In this document: piece after piece, positions 18,432 through 23,803 of the stretch | Layout: each line of letters begins with the position of its first letter | Numbering within the stretch: the first letter of the stretch is position 1 | Assembly (NCBI RefSeq): GCF_000733725.1 | Contig: NZ_JMQM01000002.1 | Location: 558,001-622,000 of the forward strand | Reading direction: 5' to 3' | Length of the DNA: 64,000 bases | DNA from: Nitratireductor basaltis | Lineage (GTDB): Bacteria > Pseudomonadota > Alphaproteobacteria > Rhizobiales > Rhizobiaceae | Translations under genes and position numbers: made by a program | Notes under the pieces: generated by a model | What the model was told of the DNA's origin: nothing | Database searches by the model: none | Seen by the model: the letters and a program-made list of their open reading frames with translations, nothing else

Positions 18432-18590
18432 TCAGTCTCCATCTTGGGGATTAGCCGCCTCACGGCGGGTTAAGGGTCCATCGGGCCGGGTAGACCCGGC
18501 ACAGGGAAACGGCGTCTCACGACGCGAAAGCACGGTGCGAATGATGCGCAGCGAATCGAGGACGGGGAGAAGAGGGCTGTGGCAAGTCAT
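18432..18590 (-). CDS. Small unknown protein coupled to the capsid gene
   Basis: A 52-codon frame that I found by reading the gap. Its ATG overlaps the stop of the upstream gene by 4 bp (ATGA), and its TGA ends one base before the capsid ATG, with the capsid ribosome site inside its last codons. The product begins MTCHSPLLPVLDSLRIIR and is arginine/proline-rich, with no recognised domain. The exact coupling on both sides argues for a translated gene, or at least a translational relay that loads ribosomes onto the capsid cistron. It contains the inverted repeat CCGGGT/ACCCGG near its middle. Confidence 0.6.
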   Translation of the reverse strand: MTCHSPLLPVLDSLRIIRTVLSRRETPFPCAGSTRPDGPLTRREAANPQDGD

Positions 18591-18883
18591 GCGTGCCCTT
18601 TCGCCGGCAACCCTTCGAAAGCGCGCTTTCTGACAGCGAAATTCACGACATTGGCAACTTCGCTAGCCAACTTTTGCTCTGGACAGCCAAGATCGCGAAG
18701 CTCTTGTGCGACACCGGCCCATATGCCTTCGCGTAGCTTGATGAAATGCGCCGCGAATTTTGCGTCGTCGGTTTCAAGCTGGCGAGCGCGCTGCATCGCT
18801 GTGAGACAAGCCGCCTCGTAGCGATTGGCGATTTCGACCATGTCCGTTGGCGCAACTCCAGTCCATTCCTTTCGGTCGCTCAT
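18587..18883 (-). CDS. Unknown element protein, 98 residues
   Basis: A helical, acidic protein (EIANRYEAACLTAMQRARQLETDD, LREGIWAGVAQELRDLGCP, LASEVANVVNFAVRKRAF) with no recognised motif. It is in the operon leading to the capsid, overlaps the preceding gene by 4 bp (18880-18883) and the following 52-residue gene by 4 bp. In a capsid-first operon, candidate roles are a capsid-size or scaffolding factor or a small terminase subunit, the one packaging protein not otherwise found; both are speculative. Confidence 0.6.
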   Translation of the reverse strand: MSDRKEWTGVAPTDMVEIANRYEAACLTAMQRARQLETDDAKFAAHFIKLREGIWAGVAQELRDLGCPEQKLASEVANVVNFAVRKRAFEGLPAKGHA

Positions 18884-19554
18884 TTGTCGCCCTCGGTGCC
18901 GGCAATGAGATTGGCAACGGCGCGCAGTAATTTGCTGTCGAACTCGGCGGTGAGGTTCTTCCCGGTGCGGAAACGCCGCGTCTCGCGCTCGAACGCCTCT
19001 TCGGCAACATTCCGGGCCGCAGGCTCACCGCCGCTGACGCTATCCATTACGGCGGCAAGCGACGGGTGATGAAAGCTGTGCCGACCGTCGAGCACCCTTA
19101 GCTGCGCTGCCGCCCCACTACGCGGAAGGATTAGCCAGACAAACGCAGAAGGGAAATGCGGCCCCTCGGGGAATTTCTCCTTCCAGCGCGCCGACGCAAC
19201 GGCGTCGATCTTGCCCGTGCCCAACCATTCTAATGTTTTTGCAAGTGCCAGGTCGAGCGTCGGAGCTTCCTCCTTGGTCAAAGGGAAATCGGCGTCCATG
19301 CCTCTTTCGCCGGAGTGCACCAGATTGCTGAATACAAACTCCGCGTCCGCCGCGCGCTCTGGATGATCGGTGGCGGCGCATGCGATCAGGAAGCGGGCCG
19401 CGTCGAGAAATGTCATGTGCGCCGCGCCACGGCCACGGCCGGCCTGAGAGATGCGGCCCGCCTCGCGCAGACGGCGCGCGAAGATGCTCAACGTCCCGCG
19501 CGTGTCGAGCCGCTGTGCTTCGCACGTCGCTACCAGTTCGCTCAAAAGTGCCAT
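18880..19554 (-). CDS. Unknown element protein with N-terminal helical DNA-binding-like domain
   Basis: A 224-residue protein. The N-terminal 60 residues (LLSELVATCEAQRLDTRG, SIFARRLREAGRISQAGRGR, AAHMTFLDAARFLIACAA) resemble a winged-helix/sarcin-like regulatory module that recurs in alphaproteobacterial prophages; the rest is not recognised. ATG 19554 is chosen because GAGG sits 8 bases upstream; the open frame continues to 19995, but that extension shadows the neighbouring gene. A 12-bp inverted repeat (19567-19599) lies immediately upstream and could be its operator. It heads the capsid-portal-int operon, so it may be an operon regulator or an early packaging protein. Confidence 0.65.
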   Translation of the reverse strand: MALLSELVATCEAQRLDTRGTLSIFARRLREAGRISQAGRGRGAAHMTFLDAARFLIACAATDHPERAADAEFVFSNLVHSGERGMDADFPLTKEEAPTLDLALAKTLEWLGTGKIDAVASARWKEKFPEGPHFPSAFVWLILPRSGAAAQLRVLDGRHSFHHPSLAAVMDSVSGGEPAARNVAEEAFERETRRFRTGKNLTAEFDSKLLRAVANLIAGTEGDK

Positions 19555-19566
19555 ATTGAAACCTCG

Positions 19567-19599
19567 GCCATTTATCGGAACGATATGCCGATAAATGGC
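19567..19599 (-). promoter_or_regulatory. Inverted repeat upstream of the capsid operon
   Basis: GCCATTTATCGG and its perfect complement, separated by 9 bases. A nested TATCG-GAA-CGATA pair (19573-19585) adds a third half-site of the TATCG/CGATA type. It lies 13-45 bp from the start codon at 19554. It could be an operator for the element's regulator or a 5'-UTR hairpin. Confidence 0.5.
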
Positions 19600-19621
19600 G
19601 GAAGTCAACTTCATTTGTGTT

Positions 19622-20074
19622 TCATGCAAATGAAAGGTTCTTACGCAATGTACTTGCGTCGTAACATTCGTCATTGGTGAGCCACACGAAGCCCATTTCC
19701 ACTTCGATTGTGCTTCGCCAGTGGCCAGGTTGAAGGTCGTTGAGCGCAGACCGCGCGACGGCCAGGGCCTGTTCGATACGTACCCGCGGCGGCACATGGC
19801 GCGGCTGCACCGTGTAAATTGGTATGTCGTAGCGGGCAGCTGACACGAGGGTTTGCCAATTGCCTCCGTCGAGCTTGGCAAGTAGCATCGACATTTCCGC
19901 AGCAAGATCGTGAACGTGAAGAGCGATTTCGTTTTGTGTGAGCGGCGTGGCGGCCGCCATCCTCGGCACTGCCAGAATGGCAGTGCTCGCCGCACCTGCT
20001 AGTACTGAGCGGCGGGATAGGTTCTCACCAGCAGGCATAGCTTCGCCGGCCGTGCGAACGAGGTTGTTCAGCAT
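19622..20074 (-). CDS. Unknown protein with a twin-arginine signal
   Basis: A 150-residue protein. Residues about 19-41 (LSRRSVLAGAASTAILAV, then AAA cleavage-like residues before TPLTQNEIALHVHDLA) match the Tat motif S-R-R-x-F/V-L and a hydrophobic core, so export of a folded protein is predicted. The mature part is mostly helical with VSAARYDIPIYTV and EMGFVWLTNDECYD; I recognise no family. It is transcribed away from the Cro/C1-type gene, with its start about 67 bp away, so it is the first gene under the divergent switch. A secreted cargo gene in a satellite could alter the host envelope; this is inference. Confidence 0.6.
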   Translation of the reverse strand: MLNNLVRTAGEAMPAGENLSRRSVLAGAASTAILAVPRMAAATPLTQNEIALHVHDLAAEMSMLLAKLDGGNWQTLVSAARYDIPIYTVQPRHVPPRVRIEQALAVARSALNDLQPGHWRSTIEVEMGFVWLTNDECYDASTLRKNLSFA

Positions 20075-20111
20075 GGTAACGCTCCATTAATTGTGCTAAT
20101 CGCACTATGAC

Positions 20112-20157
20112 GGTGACAAATGCACTATAAGGAAAAACTTCATGGTGACAAGTGCAC
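20112..20157. promoter_or_regulatory. Direct-repeat operator of the element's regulatory switch
   Basis: GGTGACAAATGCAC (20112-20125) and GGTGACAAGTGCAC (20144-20157) are 14-bp direct repeats with one mismatch, 32 bp apart, roughly three helical turns. The second begins on the last base of the regulator's own ATG. A GTGC-taatc-GCAC inverted repeat lies just upstream (about 20093-20105), and a TATAAG -10-like box at 20126 falls between the repeats. This suits an autoregulating Cro/C1-type repressor controlling divergent promoters. Confidence 0.55.
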
Positions 20158-20366
20158 AAATCAGAGCCGCGCGCGGTTTGCTGAATTGGACCGTTCGAGA
20201 TTTAGCGCAGAGATCAGGTGTTCATCGGAACACTGTCACTCGTATCGAAACCGAAGCTACGGCTCCAGGTCACGCCATGACTGCTGTGCAAGCAGCCCTT
20301 GAGGCTGCCGGCGTAGAGTTTATCCCTGAGAACGGAAGTGGCCCCGGTGTGAGACTCCGCAAATGA
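20142..20366 (+). CDS. Cro/C1-type (XRE) helix-turn-helix regulator
   Basis: A 74-residue single-domain protein: IRAARGLLNWTVRDLAQRSGVHRNTVTRIE is a clear XRE helix-turn-helix, ending in a short beta tail (GVEFIPENGSGPGVRLRK) common in Rhizobiales. It is the only part of the element read rightward, with its partner gene, and is divergent from the capsid operon, the position of master repressors such as Stl in phage-inducible islands. AAGGA lies 10 bases before the ATG. It overlaps the next gene by 4 bp. Which signal or helper protein would relieve it cannot be seen. Confidence 0.85.
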   Translation: MVTSAQIRAARGLLNWTVRDLAQRSGVHRNTVTRIETEATAPGHAMTAVQAALEAAGVEFIPENGSGPGVRLRK

Positions 20367-20596
20367 AAGACAGTGAGAAAGAAAAGATCAAGCTTAGGGC
20401 GAATTATCTTAACGGCATTTCGCTAATTTTCATGGGACTCGGGGGGCTGGGGCCAATGTTCTTAGCCATGCAGACTATGGACTTCGAGCGTATCGTATTT
20501 GCCCTTAGCTTCCTTGGTGCAGGTATCTTTTCTAGCTGGGAACTTCACACATTGGCGCAGAAGGAACTAAACAAGCTGAAAGAAGACGACGCCTAA
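20363..20596 (+). CDS. Small two-helix membrane protein coupled to the XRE regulator
   Basis: 77 residues with a charged N-terminus (MKDSEKEKIKLRANYLNG), two membrane helices (about 18-37, SLIFMGLGGLGPMFLAM, and about 43-60, RIVFALSFLGAGIFSSW) and a lysine-rich C-terminus. It starts on the ATGA overlap with the XRE gene, so the pair is one operon expressed in the integrated state. Candidate roles are superinfection exclusion, a toxin held by the regulator, or membrane sensing; none is proven. It converges on the terminase gene with a 4-bp tail-to-tail overlap. Confidence 0.65.
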   Translation: MKDSEKEKIKLRANYLNGISLIFMGLGGLGPMFLAMQTMDFERIVFALSFLGAGIFSSWELHTLAQKELNKLKEDDA

Positions 20597-22218
20597 TCGA
20601 TCAACTCAGCCAAGCATGCCGGAAGCGCCTCGGGCTCATGTCGCTTCGAGATGCTAAGCGCCATCGCCAACGCAACGAGCCCATCAATCCGGCCTGCGGC
20701 TTTCGATTTATCAAGTTTGCGACCACCTGCGGGATCGCGTGTAACGACCGCGTTCGCGGCGCACATATTTAGCACCGGGTTCCCGCCATGCCGCAAGAGC
20801 TTCTCGGCAACGCATCGTTCCAGCATGTCAACGGCGGGTGAGAAATCTTTGAAGCCCTGGCCGAACGGCGTCAGAGGCAGATTCGCCCCGATCAGTCCCA
20901 ACTCGCGTTTCAGATCCTCAATGCGCCAACGATCATAGGCGAGAGCCTGCATATTGTAGCGCGCAGCCGCATTCGCCAGCACGTCCGCGACAAAGCCCGG
21001 ATCGATCGTGGCACCCGGGATGAGCGTAATAAGCCCCTGCTTTGCCCATACGTCGTACGGAACGCGATCCTCATTCGAGCGATCCGCGATGTTGGCTTCC
21101 GGCATGAAGAACCGCGCCGCCACGTCGAAGTGGCCTTGATCATCAGGAAACACCATCACAAAGGCCGTAAGGTCACGCGTCGCTCCCAGATCGAGGCCCG
21201 CATAGCACTCGCGCCCGTCGAGCGAAGGAAGGTCGACCGTGCCGGCACAGGCATCCCATTCAGCTTTGTGGATGAAGCGCGATACTGCCGAAACACGTTG
21301 GTTGAGGATCAAGTTGCGGAAGGCCGCTTCCTTCGATGGCACAAGCCGCGCCTGAGCGGCCTGCCGCTTCACGTCATCGAACGAGCGGAAATCTCCGATC
21401 GCAGGGTTCGCCAGCTCCCAGGTTGTCGGCTCCCACGGATCGGCGTCGGACGGCGCGGCGAACAGTGTCAGGTGGAAGGACGGATCGTCCAGTTCTCCGG
21501 CCTGCACCTTCAGCCCGTAGTCGATCAGTTCCGACATAACCGCATGGTCCGCTGCTGCCTGCGTGGAAATCACCATCATCAGCGGGTTGTCCCGCGCACC
21601 CGAAGCGGTGTCCATGGCGTCGAACAGGGCACGGTTCGGTGCGCTGCCAAGCTCGTCATAGACAACGAAGGACGGCGATAGGCCAAGCTTGCTCCCGGCA
21701 TCGGCTGACAGGGCGGCATAGATCGAGCCCTCACCATCGCCACTGAGAACTTCGATCTGCTTCGTGAAGCGCACCACATTGCACCGATCGTCAAGCTCCG
21801 GATGGCCCTTCAGGATCGCGACCATCTCCGCGAACAGCTTCGCCGCCTGGTCACGGGTCAGGGCGCACGAATAGACTTCACCACGCGGCTCAGCTTCCGG
21901 CCCCAGCAGATGGCAGAGAGCCAGCGCCGCTGCGAGCTGCGTCTTGCCGTTTTTGCGCCCCATGCTGAGTACTGCCGTGCGCACGGGTCGGTTGCCTTCG
22001 GCATCATCGGCGTAGACGGCGCGGATGAAGTCGCATTGCCACGGCCGCAGCTTCATCTTGGTGCCGGCGAGCTTGCCAGCCGTGATCGGCAGGTCTTCGC
22101 AGAACTCGATCACGCGTTGATCGCGCGTCAGGCCGGGTTCATTCCACGGCGCGACCTCGCGAACCTCGATCTGACCCCGCTCCGAAAGCGGCTTCGCGCC
22201 TACGCCTCTAAGTGCCAT
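20593..22218 (-). CDS. Terminase large subunit, HK97-like
   Basis: An ATP-driven DNA-packaging motor with a nuclease domain, 541 residues (full length). Walker A is GRKNGKTQ (about residues 87-94), the adenine/Walker B segment is FVVYDELG, and a coupling segment VISTQAAADH follows. The C-terminal nuclease carries CYAGLDLGATRDLTAFVMVF with the first metal-binding aspartate and DPGFVADVLANAA further on. It resembles the Terminase_1 family of HK97-type cos phages. It is separated from the capsid operon by the divergent regulatory genes instead of preceding portal. HNH lies 90 bp upstream; no small terminase is recognisable between them. Confidence 0.94.
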   Translation of the reverse strand: MALRGVGAKPLSERGQIEVREVAPWNEPGLTRDQRVIEFCEDLPITAGKLAGTKMKLRPWQCDFIRAVYADDAEGNRPVRTAVLSMGRKNGKTQLAAALALCHLLGPEAEPRGEVYSCALTRDQAAKLFAEMVAILKGHPELDDRCNVVRFTKQIEVLSGDGEGSIYAALSADAGSKLGLSPSFVVYDELGSAPNRALFDAMDTASGARDNPLMMVISTQAAADHAVMSELIDYGLKVQAGELDDPSFHLTLFAAPSDADPWEPTTWELANPAIGDFRSFDDVKRQAAQARLVPSKEAAFRNLILNQRVSAVSRFIHKAEWDACAGTVDLPSLDGRECYAGLDLGATRDLTAFVMVFPDDQGHFDVAARFFMPEANIADRSNEDRVPYDVWAKQGLITLIPGATIDPGFVADVLANAAARYNMQALAYDRWRIEDLKRELGLIGANLPLTPFGQGFKDFSPAVDMLERCVAEKLLRHGGNPVLNMCAANAVVTRDPAGGRKLDKSKAAGRIDGLVALAMALSISKRHEPEALPACLAELID

Positions 22219-22308
22219 CCGCTCTTGCCCTTCATGCGTTTAAGTATCTGAAACTAAGTATTTTCCCAACTCCCCCGTCGGTCCTCGGCCCCCCGGTCTC
22301 CCGTGATT

Positions 22309-22632
22309 TCAGGCACCCCCACCATGCCAAGCATCACCGGGATCAATGGGATTACCGTTCACGTCGAAGCCTTTGAAGCGTCGGCCAGTTGATGCACGGT
22401 CGGGCCGATCAACCGCGTTCGTCTTTTCATTGTGGCAGCGCTCGCAAAGGCTCATCAGCCCATCCAGTGGCGGAAACGGCTCGCCGCCAGCTTTAATCGC
22501 CTTTACATGATCGACAGCTACGGCAGGCACAAAGCGTCCGCGCAGCTCGCATGCGTAGCACCCCGGATCGCTCGCCAGCTTCGCCAGCCTGAGCCGCTTC
22601 CAAATTCGTGTGTTGTAGGGCCAATCAGCCAC
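22309..22632 (-). CDS. HNH endonuclease of the packaging module
   Basis: A 107-residue HNH nuclease: a first zinc pair in PGCYACELRG, the HNH core VAVDHVKAIKAGG, and the second zinc pair in LCERCHNEKTN. HNH proteins next to HK97-type terminases help cut cos DNA during packaging. The start is GTG 22632 because AAAGGAGG lies 6 bases upstream, one of the best ribosome sites in the element; the frame is open to 22719 but that part overlaps the previous gene. It overlaps the upstream gene by 8 bp. Confidence 0.88.
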   Translation of the reverse strand: MADWPYNTRIWKRLRLAKLASDPGCYACELRGRFVPAVAVDHVKAIKAGGEPFPPLDGLMSLCERCHNEKTNAVDRPDRASTGRRFKGFDVNGNPIDPGDAWHGGGA

Positions 22633-23350
22633 GGTGCACCTCCTTTGCCATCGCAGGTTGGGCGCGGCTTCGCCGTCGCTCCCTATTCCTGAGCCCCTTT
22701 GCACCGTCTCCACTGGCATGATCGTGTCCGTTCTCTGCTCCCTGACACGTGCCAGCGATTGTTTTTTGATCTTGGTTCTTCGTGGGGTGGAACGTTTTGA
22801 ACCCTATCGATCGCGCCAAGGAGGGGCCCCGTTTGAGCCAAGCGAGCCACTCCTTCGAGCTGACATGCACCAGATTGGTGAGGTTCTTCTGCCCTTTGCG
22901 CGGTCGGGGCTCGACAATCACATGGCCGCGCGCTCTCGCCTCGCGTAGTGCGTTCTGAACGGTCGTACGGCTCACGCCAGCGACGGCCGCAATCCGATCA
23001 AGCGGCAGGTCGCAAACGCCGTGGTGCTTTACCTCACCGGCGACGACGGCCAGGGCGGCGCGCTCACCTTCGGTGTAGTGATGCCGGATCGTATCGGGCA
23101 GGCTGCTTGATCCGCCCAACATGCGGCGGCGTTTGACAGACGCGGCGCGATCCGGTGAGCGCTGCCATTTCCGATTGAACCGCGCTGTCAGGCGGCGGGA
23201 ATGGCGATTGAGGGGATTAGGCGGGCGGCTCGGCCCCTTCGTACGGATCGCGCCTGACATATAGGCTTCGACCAACTCGGGGTCTGAGACGCTGGCCTTG
23301 ACCAGTCGCGAATTGAGCAACGCGGCACTGACTTCGAGGGGCGCACTCAT
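22625..23350 (-). CDS. Winged-helix DNA-binding protein, candidate replication or regulatory factor
   Basis: A 241-residue, strongly basic protein. The middle part has a helix-turn-helix: TEGERAALAVVAGEVKHHG, DLPLDRIAAVAGVSRTTVQNALREARARG, then a wing with VIVEPRPRKGQKNLTNLV. A conserved RRRMLGGSSSLP precedes it. Similar proteins recur in rhizobial prophages and plasmids in replication-related positions, but I see no primase or helicase motif, so a replication initiator role is only a possibility. The N-terminal 70 residues are poorly ordered and basic. It overlaps the genes on both sides (4 bp and 8 bp), making a terminase-side operon. Confidence 0.7.
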   Translation of the reverse strand: MSAPLEVSAALLNSRLVKASVSDPELVEAYMSGAIRTKGPSRPPNPLNRHSRRLTARFNRKWQRSPDRAASVKRRRMLGGSSSLPDTIRHHYTEGERAALAVVAGEVKHHGVCDLPLDRIAAVAGVSRTTVQNALREARARGHVIVEPRPRKGQKNLTNLVHVSSKEWLAWLKRGPSLARSIGFKTFHPTKNQDQKTIAGTCQGAENGHDHASGDGAKGLRNRERRRSRAQPAMAKEVHRG

Positions 23351-23679
23351 CGCTGCACCCCGTTCGCTTCATGGATCGCCTGGACGGCTTCAACTGCCGA
23401 CAGGCCAAACATTGCCCTGAGCGTCGGCACGATTGGACGCGCACAAACTTCGCGATTTTCCGCGTACCAGCGTGCAGCGCGCATTGCGGCACTAGCACCC
23501 TCGTGGTAGATACTGTCCTCGAAAGCGCGGCAGTGCTTTTCTATCGTATCGCCGCCGTTCCGGGGACCAGCCGGGACGGCGGTTTTCTTTTCTGAGCCAT
23601 CAATAGCGCGAACAGAAAGCGAACTGCCTGTGTCAGATTTGTGCCACTTCCTCTCGCGCGTTCCATCTTCGTTCGGCAC
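23347..23679 (-). CDS. Unknown element protein next to attR
   Basis: The frame ends in AAMRAARWYAENREVCARPIVPTLRAMFG followed by LSAVEAVQAIHEANG, a short helical C-terminal domain that recurs in small rhizobial phage proteins; its function is unknown. The 4-bp overlap with the next gene supports the 3' end. The 5' end is uncertain: GTG 23679 is offered here (110 residues), while a GTG at 23760 would begin inside the att core and overlap the serC leader. Neither has a good ribosome site. The 18-bp arm-like repeat lies within the first third of the frame. Confidence 0.5.
   Translation of the reverse strand: MPNEDGTRERKWHKSDTGSSLSVRAIDGSEKKTAVPAGPRNGGDTIEKHCRAFEDSIYHEGASAAMRAARWYAENREVCARPIVPTLRAMFGLSAVEAVQAIHEANGVQR
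23629..23646 (+). repeat. Candidate integrase arm-type site, right
   Basis: An exact copy of TGTGTCAGATTTGTGCCA at 13941-13958, same orientation, 99 bp inside the attR core. Confidence 0.6.
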
Positions 23680-23716
23680 GATCGTGCATGAACCCGCATG
23701 GCAATCGCTTATGGGG

Positions 23717-23745
23717 CTTGCGGTTTTCGAGGGCTTCGGGTATTG
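23717..23745 (+). promoter_or_regulatory. Element-borne promoter now upstream of serC
   Basis: CTTGCG, 17 bases, GTATTG, ending exactly at the attR core. It has the same spacing and position relative to the core as the stranded native promoter at attL (CTTGAC-N17-CTATTC). The TATT of the -10 region is shared, and the -35 is weaker. It would restore serC transcription after integration. Confidence 0.5.
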
Positions 23746-23776
23746 CCGTCCGTGGGCCACCCCTCCCCACCGAGGG
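23746..23776 (+). repeat. attR core, within the serC leader
   Basis: A 31-bp perfect copy of 13848-13878. It ends 27 bp before the serC ATG, so the crossover preserves the leader sequence. Confidence 0.92.
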
Positions 23777-23803
23777 GCGTGCTATCTGAGAGGATAGAAT
23801 ATC
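23751..23803 (+). promoter_or_regulatory. serC leader RNA element
   Basis: The leader can fold into CCCCT/AGGGG (23760-23764 with 23773-23777), whose loop contains CCCAC able to pair with upstream GTGGG (23752-23756) as a pseudoknot. A second hairpin, CTATC/GATAG (23782-23786 with 23793-23797), has the ribosome site GAGAGGA in its loop and 3' arm. A short conserved serC leader motif is known in alphaproteobacteria; whether this matches it needs a covariance-model search. The fold predicts translational control of serine synthesis. Confidence 0.5.

Larger units (their letters stand above)
13848..23776. mobile_element. Integrated tail-less capsid-encoding element, candidate capsid-forming satellite (cf-PICI-like)
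   Basis: About 9.9 kb bounded by 31-bp perfect direct repeats (13848-13878 and 23746-23776). It carries an integrase next to attL, an excisionase-like gene, an HK97-type capsid, connector, protease and portal, a large terminase, an HNH nuclease, a Cro/C1-type regulator and several unknown genes. I find no tail tube, tape-measure, baseplate, tail fibre, holin or lysin gene in any frame. All recognised frames are intact, so it does not look like a decayed prophage. The gene set fits capsid-forming phage-inducible chromosomal islands; the alternative is a prophage that lost a precise block of tail genes. It sits in the serC leader. Confidence 0.85.

Noticed and set aside
13848-23776. Complete, self-sufficient temperate prophage.
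   Set aside because: No tail, tape-measure, baseplate, fibre or lysis gene is present, and the length is far below that of tailed phages with HK97-type heads.
13848-23776. Gene transfer agent cluster.
   Set aside because: Rhizobial gene transfer agents include tail genes and lack an integrase and att repeats; this element has the opposite pattern.
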